NCBI GenBank assembly: GCA_949825045.1
Contig: OX463818.1
Span: 34,674,906-34,738,905 of the forward strand
Direction: 5' to 3'
From: Argyresthia goedartella
Taxonomy: Eukaryota; Arthropoda; Insecta; Lepidoptera; Argyresthiidae
Length of the DNA: 64,000 nucleotides
Part shown: positions 30,961 through 40,932 of the stretch, piece by piece
Numbering within the stretch: position 1 is the stretch's first letter
Layout of the letters: every line of letters starts with the position of its first letter
The notes under the pieces: generated by a model
What the model was told of the DNA's origin: nothing
Database searches by the model: none
The model's input: the letters and a program-made list of their open reading frames with translations, nothing else
Position numbers and translations under genes: made by a program

Positions 30961-32011
30961 AAAAATTCCAAGGCTGCAGCTGCTTTCGAGAAACTTAAAG
31001 AAGCTTTGGTAACTGCTCCTGTCCTTGCTTGATTTGGTATCACCTTTATTTCCATAGGACCCTGTAACGTTTTAAACCATAAGAACACATTAATAAATCA
31101 TATTCGCTCTGCATTTTCATGCTATCAGCACTTCTAAATCGATAGCGAAGCGGTTTACCTTTGGTGACCTTGTTTTTGGCTTTCTCCGAAACTCTGCAAT
31201 CTCGGGCTTCGTGCGCGCTGGTGCGCTACCTTTTTTCCTTGCGCTGTTATGTAATTTACTTCATGGGTTCATTGTTGTTTATCGTATTACGAGCCTGAAA
31301 CTAAACTTTGACGTTTGTTGACGTCTTTGTTTATCTGGTTGTCATGGCAATGTCCATTCAAACACGTTAGCGGTCTGATATGTTTGCTTTAATACTTTTA
31401 CAAAAATACTCTTTCTCTCTTGGCCACTCACAAAAATTACGTTTAATTTAAATAATATTTAGAACTTTCCAAAAAGGGTATAAAAGCGGAATATTTCTGA
31501 AATTCTGCAGTCTCACGTCAGCTTCTGAACTGGAAGTATCACTTAAAGGCCTTATCCCGGGGTCGCACTACAACGGGATCCTGCGAGCCATAACCACAAG
31601 TACGCCGCTACCGTTCCTACAACGACGATTTCTACAACGGAATCCAGCGAGTCGTAGCTACAAGTACGCCGCTACCGTTCCTACAACGACGATTTCTACA
31701 ACGGGATCCAGCGAGCCGTAGCTACAAGTACGCCGCTACCGTTCCTACAACGACGATTTCAACAACATCTACAACAACAAATACACCTGCATCCTGGTCA
31801 CTAACCCCACCGGTCTTCTACTCTTCGTGTCCTCCGCTTCCTTTTTATACTTAATCTGTCTTTTATAAAACTTGTTCTCATTTCATTCATTCTCATCTTC
31901 GTTTCATTTTTTTATCGTCTTCATTGTAAATATCTAATAAACGATTACTACTAAATTTTATCCTGGTTGTTTTCTGTTAGGTTCTGGTTAGGTTCGTATC
32001 CTCACACGACA
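30961..32011 (+). mobile_element. Gypsy remnant: RT/RNase H junction scrap plus one LTR
   Basis: 30970-31032 encodes KAAAAFEKLKEALVTAPVLA, the junction of RT and RNase H in Ty3/gypsy pol, ending in a stop. About 30 bp later an LTR-like unit begins TGTAACG (31063) with TATAAAA at 31479-31485, a 64-bp triple repeat, and AATAAA at 31936-31941, ending near 32011 (CACGACA). RNase H and integrase are deleted. The LTR right border is uncertain. Confidence 0.55.
31568..31759 (+). repeat. Three tandem 64-bp units inside the gypsy remnant LTR
   Basis: Units at 31568-31631, 31632-31695 and 31696-31759, each starting ctacaacgg and ending acgacgattt, nearly identical in units 2 and 3. They lie downstream of the LTR TATA box, so they would be in the transcribed leader. 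Confidence 0.85.
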
Positions 32012-32159
32012 CGTTGTTAAAGTTAAAACTTCAAACAATGTTCGTTTTTAATCGACTACGCCATCGTAGTCGATTGTAATATAATTTCATAATAACATTC
32101 GATTATTTTAATCTGTGCTCATTGCGTAAAAAAAAAAAAATATTAAGTTCATTAATTTG

Positions 32160-32285
32160 TCAGTTTTGAGTATCGGTCGGGAGGGCGATATTCGTATCGC
32201 TGATTTCGAGAAGTTTTTGGCGGACTGGGCTGGGTAAGCCTTTGCCCAGCAGTGGGAGACTGCCCAGAAAAAAAACTGTAATAAG
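32160..32285 (+). repeat. LINE (RTE-like) 3' end fragment
   Basis: Contains gcctttgcccagcagtggga, the phrase I associate with the 3' ends of RTE-type LINEs in Lepidoptera, followed by an A-rich run. Confidence 0.5.
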
Positions 32286-32389
32286 CGCGTTTTTCAAACA
32301 TTTGTTTTTTTTGTGTCTGTGTTTTTCATTCTTTGTGTTTTTCGTGTTGGTTAGCGCCGCGAATCTTTTAATGAATTTTTGGTTTTGAT

Positions 32390-32745
32390 GATTAAATAAT
32401 GTCTACATTCTCTAATGAAGAATTCGGGAGATCTTAATAGCATTTGGAAGCACTAATGGTATCGCACGAGAAGCAAAGAATTTATCAAGAAATATTTCCT
32501 AACAGACGCTTACCTTCCCGCAACACATTTCAAAACACATACGCACACGCTCATACGATAGTGATTCGATATTCAGTCGAACTGGACGAACAGAACAACC
32601 GACCAGGAGCATTAGGAATGTTGCTCTATTGCTGGACATTTCAATCTGGAAGGTTCTTCGGCAAAATGACAAACAGGCATTTCATTACACTCCTTTATCC
32701 GCCATTTTAATTTGGCAAACGATGTACCAAACACCCTGTATATCC
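32390..32745 (+). pseudogene. Degenerate transposase-like N-terminal domain
   Basis: Frameshifted remains of an HTH-type N-terminal domain: FSNEEFxDILIAFG, GIAREAKNLYQEIFPNRRLP and PSRNTFQNTYA-like pieces, a pattern (DUF4817-like) seen in many insect transposon proteins. The right edge ACACCCTGTATA resembles the tips of mariner-like elements, but no matching left tip was found. Stops and shifts show it is dead. Confidence 0.4.
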
Positions 32746-32859
32746 CATAATAGCTAGTAAACCAGTTTATTTGCAAATAGTAAAATATACTTAGATGTAG
32801 GTAGATACTATTTTATTTTGTTGAAAAATTGTCCGAACTAATCCACGTAATTTTACCAG

Positions 32860-32949
32860 GTTTCGGAGCTCCAGTACCGCACACAGTTCTTGGGAAAGTC
32901 TCTGCGGTAACGTATGCAGCAGTAGCGATTCCGGTTCATGTTTATCTGA
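32860..32949 (+). CDS. K2P potassium channel-like gene, exon with pore-1 end and M2
   Basis: 90-nt exon between acceptor ttttaccag and donor GTAAGTG. It encodes (G)FGAPVPHTVLGKVSAVTYA then AVAIPVHVYL. This fits the K2P pattern after pore 1: G-F-G filter, P-x-T-x-x-G-K, then YAxxxIP in M2. The first Gly codon is split by a phase-1 intron, which to my knowledge is a conserved intron position in K2P genes. K2P channels are dimeric plasma-membrane leak potassium channels. The exon with M1 and the first pore helix was not found upstream. The family call is by motif and moderately secure. Confidence 0.5.
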
Positions 32950-33037
32950 GTAAGTGTATTTTTAACAGTAGATAGGTATCAATCTAATGTTATAATATTT
33001 GCGAGGATTTGAGTGATTAGCAAACAGAAAATAATAA

Positions 33038-33056
33038 TAATAATAATAATAATACC
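33038..33056 (+). repeat. (AAT)n microsatellite
   Basis: About six ATA/AAT units inside the intron. Confidence 0.7.
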
Positions 33057-33321
33057 TTGGACACTTTACACACATTGATCTAGCCCCAAACTAGGATTCC
33101 CTGTATCTTGGGTACTAGACAACGATACACATACTTATAATGATACTTATAAATAGCGTATTCCTTTCGTTAATGTTGTGTTCATACATAACTGTGGATA
33201 ATATATTGTGTATATTGTACATTAATGTATGTGTGTTTCTGTATAAGTGTATCAAATATTTTGATACATTAGCGATGTGCGATGATTAGGCTGCTTAACA
33301 AATATTGTTTATTTGTTTCAG

Positions 33322-33441
33322 TGTTAAATATGAGCACATTAATTATAGCGACGATGGATGAATACAGGGAGAGAAAAAAGTCTGGTAACTTCGACAATAC
33401 ATTACCCGGTACTGGCATATTAAGGAGACTGCATATAAATG
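33322..33441 (+). CDS. K2P-like gene, second exon (M2 end and cytoplasmic loop)
   Basis: Follows acceptor ttatttgtttcag. Phase matches the previous exon (one base carried over gives Met). It encodes LNMSTLIIATMDEYRERKK and then a polar loop ending LRRLHIN. The donor would be AATG|GTAGCT at 33441/33442, leaving phase 1; if it is not used, the frame ends at TGA 33450-33452 after three more codons. Joining to 52031 restores an open frame into M3, which is why I favour splicing. Confidence 0.45.
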
Positions 33442-34110
33442 GTAGCTATTGATTACAAACAAGTTTACTGGGCAATCCATCAAGTATAAAATATTTTATA
33501 TTATGTACAAAAAGGCTCATTTATACCAGCATAGCACTACTAGTTTTGCGATTATATCTATTAATAAACGTAATGTTTTGAATATAAGACCAACATTTTG
33601 AACGCGATAATTCATGAGGTAAAATTTTGCAGATTTCATGCAACTCCCAAACTAAATAACTAAGCGCTTTGATTTGACAATACATAAAAACTATCTGTCT
33701 AACAGCTCACCAGCTCCAAAATAATGTAATTCTGACATATAGGAATTTCAATAGCTTTTGAAAAAATACCAAAACCAACGGCGTTAAATCCGATGGATCG
33801 GGAGTAAAAATTGGCGTTCCACAAGGTTCCATATTAGGCCCTTTCTTATTCCTGGTATATATTAACGATCTGCCTTTTATGGTGGAGAAATTGACTGACA
33901 TAGCGTTGTTTGTTGATGATACTTCACTGGTCTTCAAAATTGAAAGACAAAAAGAAGATTTTGATGATGTTAATGGAGTATTTAACCTTAAATTGGTTCA
34001 CAGTTAATAAATGATTGATAAAACCAAGTGTATCAAATGCTTACTTCCAAATGTCAGCCAAGATGAGAACAGTTTAGTGTTAGACAGCAGCACATTATAA
34101 ATGGTAAATG

Positions 34111-34385
34111 TGTCAAAATGACATCATAGCATCAATGTACAGCGCCATCTAGTCTTCCATAGTACGAACCACCTCACCCACAACTATACCCTAAATCAAT
34201 ACCTTTAGAGGTGGTTCGACTAATAAAGGCTAGATGGCGCTAATTAACCATATCTTATAAATTCCGTTCAACTCGATTTAACCACCATTCTCGCATTAGA
34301 GCCCGAGCTGCGAATACCTTGTACAAACCGAATTAAATATCTTCAGATAAAACTAAACACCTATTATTTGGGGCACCCATTTTCA
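34111..34385 (+). repeat. BEL-1 5' LTR
   Basis: TG...CA ends. Contains nested inverted repeats AGCGCCATCTAG (34141-34152) with CTAGATGGCGCT (34230-34241), and CGAACCACCT with AGGTGGTTCG between them. AATAAAG and TATAAATT stretches follow. Confidence 0.9.
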
Positions 34386-34400
34386 TGGTGACCCCGACGT
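34386..34400 (+). other. BEL-1 primer-binding site, tRNA-Trp type
   Basis: TGGTGACCCCGACGT directly follows the LTR. It is complementary for 15 bases to the 3' end of eukaryotic tRNA-Trp as I know it. Confidence 0.7.
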
Positions 34401-35018
34401 TCGAAATAACGCAGTGAAGAAATTGGACGGAAGAAACCTGCAAATACGCCGCCGCGCCGCCCGCGACAAGGACAAAGGCGCGAGCACATGGTCGCAGCCA
34501 TCTTGCGTATTGCCGCGTTATTGCCGCGTATTCGTTTCAACAGCCGTCTGAAATTCGTTCCTGCATCACCACGTGCGTCCCGCGTGTGCCCCCCAACATC
34601 TGAAGACCATCAGCCGAGAATCAAATCACCGAGCAGCCGAAACCCAACGGACGTACAAGGAGCAGCATATCCGAAGCCCGGTGGAGCGTCCAGCCGAGAC
34701 TGGACTCGAGACCCGTCGGAAGCCGAGGAGCCGCCCCTGCTGTTGGACGAAAGGCGCGCCAGAGACGAGAGACATAAAAACATAAGTATCTACCGATCAC
34801 GTGAGTTGGCACAAAATTTCCCCCCCATTTATTTTATCTATACACCGTTATTAGTGGGTAAATTATTGGTAAATTTCGACATTTCCATATGATGATATCA
34901 AGGAACGCGATAGTGTCTGTATGACGCACAAACGAGACTCTGAGGAAATTCGTCGTTAATCTACCTATCAAACAATATCTATCTATATCTATCTATCTAA
35001 ATATTCCCATTAGCTAAA
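34401..35018 (+). other. BEL-1 5' leader with a pol-like segment
   Basis: GC-rich first half with a 134-codon open frame (34488-34892) that has no recognisable domain and is probably non-coding. At 34871-34968 the leader resembles the element's own pol at about 37120-37218 (for example atgatgatatca, agtgtct.tatgacgca and gattctgagg-like matches), so it carries a divergent partial copy of that coding segment. Confidence 0.55.
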
Positions 35019-38000
35019 ATGCCCAATAACGACGTGGCAACCGTAGAGAAATCTAAACCTGAGAGCATATCAGAACTAATAAGAAAGCGAGGGATTATAA
35101 AGGGGAAAATGACCCTATTTGTCAAATTTATAGCATCCATAAAACCCGAAACGATGACTGCCGAACAAATAATCGAGCTTGGGCTGCGCACAGACAAAAT
35201 GCAACTCGAGTTTTTACAGTTTGATAAAATACAAAGTAATATCGAAACCCTCTGCTCAGATATTGACAAGCAGTTACTCGAAAGAGACTCCTTCGAATCT
35301 CAGTATTATCAATACATAGCTAAAGCCAAAGGCACTTTAAATCAAAAAGCGACAGACCAGACCGACTTACAAGAACCTACACATCATTGCAAACATAGCT
35401 CAGATGCTAGCGATTCCATTAGGTACCCAGATATTAGCCTACCCTCATTTAATGGAGACATTACACAGTGGATCGAATTCCGAGATACTTTCGACGCACT
35501 TATAAATCAGGGTAACCTGAAGCCCATACAAAAATATAAATATTTGAGAAGTTGTCTAAAGGGCAGTGCTTTGGAAGTTATAGGAGCGCTGGAATATTCG
35601 GAGGAAGGGTACAGCATAGCATGGCAATTACTTTGCGAACGCTATAATAACCCAAAAGTATTGGTCTACAATCATTTGCGAGCGCTTTTCGGCATCGATA
35701 GCGTACAATCGAATCCAATGGCACTAAGGGGCATGGGTGATAACATATCGAAACACCTTAGAACCCTAAGAAGCTTAAATATAGCAACCGAAAACTGGGA
35801 TATATTGATAATTTTCCTTTTATCTAGCAAGCTAGAAAAGTCACTACAACTAAAATGGGAAGAAAAATCCAACTCACGTGAACTTCCTACATTACAGGAT
35901 TTCAAGACTTTTTTGAGGTCCCGAGCTGACCTTTTGGAGTCGATGAACAGCAACCAAGCTGTTGAAATTACAAACCGGAATTCGAGTAATACAACTGAAA
36001 AGGCGATGATAACCACGTCCCGCAACAATCCGGAAGCTAACAAGGTAACAAAACCACCTACTACCCAGCATAATCACTGCCCTTTTTGCAAGGGCACCCA
36101 CTACCTAAATCAGTGTACACAGTTCCTAGCCCTTAGCCCTATAGCTCGCAGCCGAGCTGCGAAGAGGTTACGACTCTGCACTAACTGCCTGAGATCGAAT
36201 CACGCGGTGCCGAACTGCCGAGCCAGCAAGTGTACCAAGTGTTCAGGTAAACATCATACTTTGTTACACATACCTACTATACCTACTCCAGCGAACGAGC
36301 AATCTATTTATAATCCCGAGCGATTACCTACACAACCGAACACATCTCGTCCTACCTATAATCCCGAGCGATTACCTACACAACCGAACACATCTCGTCC
36401 TACCTATAATCCCGAGCGATTACCTACACAACCGAGCGTATCTCGTCCTATGACGCTATACACCCCACAACAACAATCTACATCCGAAAATCAATCTATA
36501 AACTTGCATATTAAGCAAATCAACACGTCAAATGACAATGCTTGTTCACAGCCGATGCAAAACAAGCATGTTTTCTTATCTACAGCTGTAGTAAACATAA
36601 CCGATCACGAAAACAAACAACAAAGCATGAGAATCCTATTGGATTCCGGCTCGCAATCGTGCTACATAACAGAAAGGGCACACAAAAAACTAAACCTACC
36701 TGTACACAACACAGATACCGATGTCATGGGTATCAGCAACACAATAATAAACGTTAAACACTATTGTAACGTTATTATTCACTCTAGAACCGAACCATTT
36801 TCTGTGGATCTATCTTGCTATATTGTACCTACAATCTGCAACCTACCTAACTATGATATAGGAAATCTTATCATACCTAAACGATTCCGACTGGCTGATG
36901 ATGGATTCAATTCAGCCGGCGAAATCGACATGATACTGGGCGCCGAAAAATTCTATGACCTATTGTGCGTAAACCGACACGAATTAGGAACTAACTTACC
37001 GACTTTGCAAAAAACCAAATTGGGCTGGATCGTGACTGGCTCGACGACGGGGCCAGTACGCCAGCAAACTAGATGTCATTTCATTCAACAACAAATGAGA
37101 AGCATTTTCGAAACTGAGGAAAATTCCACACTTTCCAATGATGATATCACGGAGTGCGAAAGTGTCTTTATGACGCATAATCGAGATTCTGAGGGAAAGT
37201 TTGTCGTAAAAATACCTCTAAAAGAACCTGCTTCAAGTTTAGGTAGATCAAGACACATTGCCTATAAGAGATTTCTGTCATTAGAAAACAAATTTAGTAA
37301 AAATTCAGAATATAAAAAACAATACGTCCAATTCATGAGAGATTTCCAACAAGCGGGCCGCATGAAAGAGATGGAATACTCCAATGTAGGACCCCAAGTC
37401 TACTTACCGCATCACGCGGTAATTAATATCGAAAAATTATCAACCCCAGTGAGGGTTGTCTTTGACGCATCATGTCCAACAGACACTGGAAAATCGCTTA
37501 ACGATATTCAATATAAGGGTACGATATTTCAAGATAGCCTAATCAATATACTAGTAAGATTTAGAACTTACAAATTTGTAGTAAATGCAGATATACAGAA
37601 AATGTTTTGCCAGGTCAATATTGATCAATCACAACAAAACCTACAAAATATACTATGGAGGGAAAACTCAACCGATCCTCTACGTACCTACACATTAACT
37701 ACTCTCAGTTTTGGCTTGAAGGCGGCCCCCTACATAGCCACGAGATGCCTACTGCAGCTAGCAACCGAATTCGAAGGTAAATACCCTACAGCAGCCGAAG
37801 CAATAAAAGGTTCATTCTACTACGATGACTGGATCTATGGAGGCGACGACGAAGCAGCGCTAATCGAGACAGCAACGCAAGTAGCGGCCATCCTGCGTAC
37901 AGCCTGCTTCAATCTACGAAAATGGAAGTCGAACTCAAAAACCATATTAAAAAAGGTATGTAACACCGACTCAACAAATCCGACCGAGAGCGGAAATAAC

Positions 38001-38156
38001 ACACACAAACTATTAGGTATCACATGGTGCAGCCACACAGATTGTTTACAATTCTCATTCAAAGAACAACCAATGCCAGATCGACTTACGAAAAGAAAGG
38101 TCCTGTCTATAATCTCAGCTATCTATGATCCTACGGGCTTAATTAGTCCCGTTTAG
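35019..38156 (+). CDS. BEL-1 gag-protease-RT polyprotein (1045 aa)
   Basis: Gag: DUF1759-like region from about residue 140 (SLPSFNGDITQWIEFRDTF) to 310; zinc knuckles C354/C357/H361/C366 and C387/C390/H395/C400 plus C405/C408/H412. A Pro-rich spacer has three 16-residue repeats. Protease: LLDSGSQ with Asp542. RT: DASCPTD entry motif, VVNADIQKMF (Asp858), LSFGLKAAP, and FYYDDW (Asp936, Asp937). The frame stops at TAG 38154-38156 immediately after IYDPTGLISPV, a conserved motif between RT and RNase H, and the protein continues in another frame downstream. The start is the first Met, after a leader of about 630 bp as in other BEL elements. Confidence 0.85.
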   Translation: MPNNDVATVEKSKPESISELIRKRGIIKGKMTLFVKFIASIKPETMTAEQIIELGLRTDKMQLEFLQFDKIQSNIETLCSDIDKQLLERDSFESQYYQYIAKAKGTLNQKATDQTDLQEPTHHCKHSSDASDSIRYPDISLPSFNGDITQWIEFRDTFDALINQGNLKPIQKYKYLRSCLKGSALEVIGALEYSEEGYSIAWQLLCERYNNPKVLVYNHLRALFGIDSVQSNPMALRGMGDNISKHLRTLRSLNIATENWDILIIFLLSSKLEKSLQLKWEEKSNSRELPTLQDFKTFLRSRADLLESMNSNQAVEITNRNSSNTTEKAMITTSRNNPEANKVTKPPTTQHNHCPFCKGTHYLNQCTQFLALSPIARSRAAKRLRLCTNCLRSNHAVPNCRASKCTKCSGKHHTLLHIPTIPTPANEQSIYNPERLPTQPNTSRPTYNPERLPTQPNTSRPTYNPERLPTQPSVSRPMTLYTPQQQSTSENQSINLHIKQINTSNDNACSQPMQNKHVFLSTAVVNITDHENKQQSMRILLDSGSQSCYITERAHKKLNLPVHNTDTDVMGISNTIINVKHYCNVIIHSRTEPFSVDLSCYIVPTICNLPNYDIGNLIIPKRFRLADDGFNSAGEIDMILGAEKFYDLLCVNRHELGTNLPTLQKTKLGWIVTGSTTGPVRQQTRCHFIQQQMRSIFETEENSTLSNDDITECESVFMTHNRDSEGKFVVKIPLKEPASSLGRSRHIAYKRFLSLENKFSKNSEYKKQYVQFMRDFQQAGRMKEMEYSNVGPQVYLPHHAVINIEKLSTPVRVVFDASCPTDTGKSLNDIQYKGTIFQDSLINILVRFRTYKFVVNADIQKMFCQVNIDQSQQNLQNILWRENSTDPLRTYTLTTLSFGLKAAPYIATRCLLQLATEFEGKYPTAAEAIKGSFYYDDWIYGGDDEAALIETATQVAAILRTACFNLRKWKSNSKTILKKVCNTDSTNPTESGNNTHKLLGITWCSHTDCLQFSFKEQPMPDRLTKRKVLSIISAIYDPTGLISPV
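36309..36452 (+). repeat. Three in-frame 48-bp repeats in BEL-1 gag spacer
   Basis: Units start at 36309, 36357 and 36405. The first two are identical; each encodes YNPERLPTQP-NTSRPT-like 16 residues. Length keeps the frame. Confidence 0.85.
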
Positions 38157-40387
38157 TGACAGCTAAATGTTTTATTAAAAAACTATGGCAGGATAAAACT
38201 TCATGGGACGAAACCCTATCGCCCGCTTTAACAAGAGAATGGATATCTTACTATAGGAGTCTATTTTCTTTAAACAATCTATCCATACCGAGACGCACAA
38301 TCATAAACAATTACGTAACACTAGAACTGCATGGGTTTGCAGATAGTTCAAAAACATGTTACGGAATTGCAATTTATTTACGTTCCATTGATAATTTAGG
38401 TAATATACAGGTGCATTTGTTATGCACAAAGTCTAGAATTGCTAGAGAGGAAACAATACCCCGCTTAGAATTACGCGCAGCGGTATTGTTATCACAAGTA
38501 ATGGAATCACAAGGCAATAACCTTGCCAAACGAGTCAGTAAAATATACCTATGGTCTGACTCACAGGTGGTATTGGCGTGGATAAAAACACCGCCACCTA
38601 AACTAGGTACTTTCATCAGTAACAGAGTAGCGGAAATTCAGAGATTAACCAAGATCGAAGACTGGCATTGGGTGTGTTCGGCTGAAAATCCAGCTGACAT
38701 TATATCGAGAGGAATTCAACCTCATATATTAAGAAAAAGCAATCTGTGGTGGTCGGGTCCCGCCTGGCTATCTGGTCAAACGGCGCAGTGGCCTCTGCAC
38801 AATCAAACTAACACACAAATACAAACAAAGGACACAGAACAAACTATATCCTTAGTTAACCCAACAAACATCGAGAATAATTTCATAGATAAATTGTTTC
38901 ATAAATATTCAAACGACAAAAAATTATCGCGAGTGTTTGCCTATACTCTGCGATTCATCAATAACCTACAAAATCCTTGTAATAAAATAAGCGGACCGCT
39001 GTCCGTTCAAGAATTAAATGATTCGATGCATAAACTAATTATGCGCGCACAAATAACATCACTACCTATTGAATACAAACTTTTAAGTCAGAATAAATCA
39101 ATACCAACGTCATCAAATATTAAATGCCTTAACCCGTTTTTTGAAGATGGCTTGTTGAAAGTTGGAGGAAGGTTAAACCTATCAAACATTCCCGAAACTA
39201 AAAAACATCCTATAATTTTGCATCCAAAACACATACTCACTGAAACTATAATGAGAAACATGCATATCAAACTCTTCCATTGTGGTCCACAGCTACTGCT
39301 AGCATGCATGAGAGAGCAGTACTGGCCATTAAATGGAAAAGGTCTGGCTAACAAAATTGTACACAAATGCGTTACATGTTTCAAAGCAAAACCACTCATA
39401 CACGTACCCATTATGGGTCAACTACCTACAATAAGAACTACTCCTTCACCGCCATTCCACACAACATTTTGTGATTATGCTGGGCCCTATTCAATTCGAG
39501 ATAGAAGGGGGCGTGGTTTCAAGTCTTACAAATGTTGGATAGCTATGTTTGTTTGCTCATCGACAAGGGCAGTTCACATTGAGTTGGTTTCAGGTTTAGA
39601 ATCACAAGCCTTTATTGCCGCCTTCCGGCGATTCATATGCAGAAGAGGTAAACCAAGTCAAATGGTAAGTGACAACTCGACCACATTCCGTGGAGCAAAT
39701 AATGATTTAGTAGAACTATACAGATACCTAAACGAAAATTTTAGCGAACTTACCAACTTCCTTGCAAACGAAGGTATTTCCTGGAAATTCTTACCCCCCT
39801 ACAGCCCGCATCTAGGCGGCCTACATGAAGCTGCAATTGGCAGCTGTAAGCTTCATCTTAAGAGGGTATTAAGTCAAGCCTTATTAACATTTGAAGAATT
39901 CTCTACGGTTCTTACTCAAATTGAGGCAATATTAAACTCGCGCCCATTGTGTCCCATACCTAATGCTAATAATGATGATTTTCCCATTCTTACGCCAGCT
40001 CACTTTCTGATCGGTAGATCGTACACGTCTCTGGCGGACTACGAATACCAAGATGTATCAAGGAATAAGTTAAATCACTTCCAACAACTCCAACAGATAC
40101 AACAGGACTTCTGGAAGCGGTGGTCTCGAGAGTACCTGGGTCTCCTACAGCAGAGGTGCAAGTGGAGGAGCACAAAGGGACCTAACCTCACCGTCGGCTC
40201 AATCGTGCTGGTGAAGGACGATCGCTTACCACCCTGCCAGTGGAAGTTGGGACGCATCGCGAAGACACAAGACGGTCAAGATGGCGAAACGAGGGTCGCC
40301 GTCATCCAAACAACAAAAGGCCTTATCAAACGAGCCTTCAATAATATTTGCCCCTTACCTATTTCTCTGTCAGATACCGACTATTAG
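38156..40387 (+). CDS. BEL-1 RNase H-integrase part (about 743 aa)
   Basis: Continues BEL-1 pol in the -1 frame relative to the gag-RT ORF. RNase H: LELHGFADSSKTCYGIAIY, PRLELRAAVLLSQV, LWSDSQVVLAWIK, and ENPADIISRG. Integrase: zinc site around HIKLFHCGPQ...CVTCFKAKP; core CDYAGPY (Asp440), VSDNSTTFRG (Asp506) and LHEAAIG (Glu558); all catalytic positions are present. The C-terminal region has FWKRWSREYLGLLQQ and VLVKDDRLPPCQWK, typical of DUF5641. There is no convincing Met at the start; it is the downstream half of a gene whose frame changed at about 38150. Stop at 40385-40387. Confidence 0.8.
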   Translation: MTAKCFIKKLWQDKTSWDETLSPALTREWISYYRSLFSLNNLSIPRRTIINNYVTLELHGFADSSKTCYGIAIYLRSIDNLGNIQVHLLCTKSRIAREETIPRLELRAAVLLSQVMESQGNNLAKRVSKIYLWSDSQVVLAWIKTPPPKLGTFISNRVAEIQRLTKIEDWHWVCSAENPADIISRGIQPHILRKSNLWWSGPAWLSGQTAQWPLHNQTNTQIQTKDTEQTISLVNPTNIENNFIDKLFHKYSNDKKLSRVFAYTLRFINNLQNPCNKISGPLSVQELNDSMHKLIMRAQITSLPIEYKLLSQNKSIPTSSNIKCLNPFFEDGLLKVGGRLNLSNIPETKKHPIILHPKHILTETIMRNMHIKLFHCGPQLLLACMREQYWPLNGKGLANKIVHKCVTCFKAKPLIHVPIMGQLPTIRTTPSPPFHTTFCDYAGPYSIRDRRGRGFKSYKCWIAMFVCSSTRAVHIELVSGLESQAFIAAFRRFICRRGKPSQMVSDNSTTFRGANNDLVELYRYLNENFSELTNFLANEGISWKFLPPYSPHLGGLHEAAIGSCKLHLKRVLSQALLTFEEFSTVLTQIEAILNSRPLCPIPNANNDDFPILTPAHFLIGRSYTSLADYEYQDVSRNKLNHFQQLQQIQQDFWKRWSREYLGLLQQRCKWRSTKGPNLTVGSIVLVKDDRLPPCQWKLGRIAKTQDGQDGETRVAVIQTTKGLIKRAFNNICPLPISLSDTDY

Positions 40388-40657
40388 TTCTAAGTAATCA
40401 GTGTAGGTAGACAGGGACTATATAATTAATTAATCACTTTATTACACAAACAAGTGAAATGTAACCTAATTAACTACTGCCTACTTAATAAAAAAATACT
40501 TCTCTTGTGTTTTCTTCATAAGATCTAGAATCTTTCTAGGTAGGTAACTAAAACAGAACGCTAGGAGTATACATAAATCTATTAATAAATTAGCTAGTCA
40601 CATTCATAAATTACAGTTATATTTGTATACCTAGTAGAGTTTAGGCGCTCTGGAGTA
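40388..40657 (+). other. BEL-1 3' untranslated region
   Basis: 270 bp between the pol stop and the right LTR. A weak purine-rich stretch (gctctggagta) precedes the LTR and may be the plus-strand primer. No gene. Confidence 0.6.
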
Positions 40658-40932
40658 TGTCAAAATGACATCATAGCATCAATGTACAGCGCCATCTAGT
40701 CTTCCATAGTACGAACCACCTCACCCACAACTATACCCTAAATCAATACCTTTAGAGGTGGTTCGACTAATAAAGGCTAGATGGCGCTAATTAACCATAT
40801 CTTATAAATTCCGTTCAACTCGATTTAACCACCATTCTCGCATTAGAGCCCGAGCTGCGAATACCTTGTACAAACCGAATTAAATATCTTCAGATAAAAC
40901 TAAACACCTATTATTTGGGGCACCCATTTTCA
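40658..40932 (+). repeat. BEL-1 3' LTR
   Basis: Same 275 bp as 34111-34385; I found no difference. The inverted CTAGATGGCGCT motifs lie at 40688-40699 and 40777-40788. Confidence 0.9.

Larger units (their letters stand above)
34111..40932 (+). mobile_element. BEL-1: nearly intact BEL/Pao retrotransposon
   Basis: 6.8-kb element with two 275-bp LTRs that look identical by eye, flanked by AAATG (34106-34110 and 40933-40937). It has a tRNA-Trp-type primer site, gag, aspartic protease, RT, RNase H, integrase and the C-terminal DUF5641-like region. The single coding break I see is a frame change between RT and RNase H at about 38150-38158. Identical LTRs indicate very recent insertion. Confidence 0.9.

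Noticed and set aside
34488..34892. 134-codon open frame in the BEL-1 leader
   Set aside because: No domain, biased GC-rich composition and position between primer site and gag; treated as leader sequence.
38130..38170. Programmed -1 frameshift between BEL-1 RT and RNase H
   Set aside because: No slippery heptamer in the zero frame and no obvious downstream stem; a simple indel is more likely.
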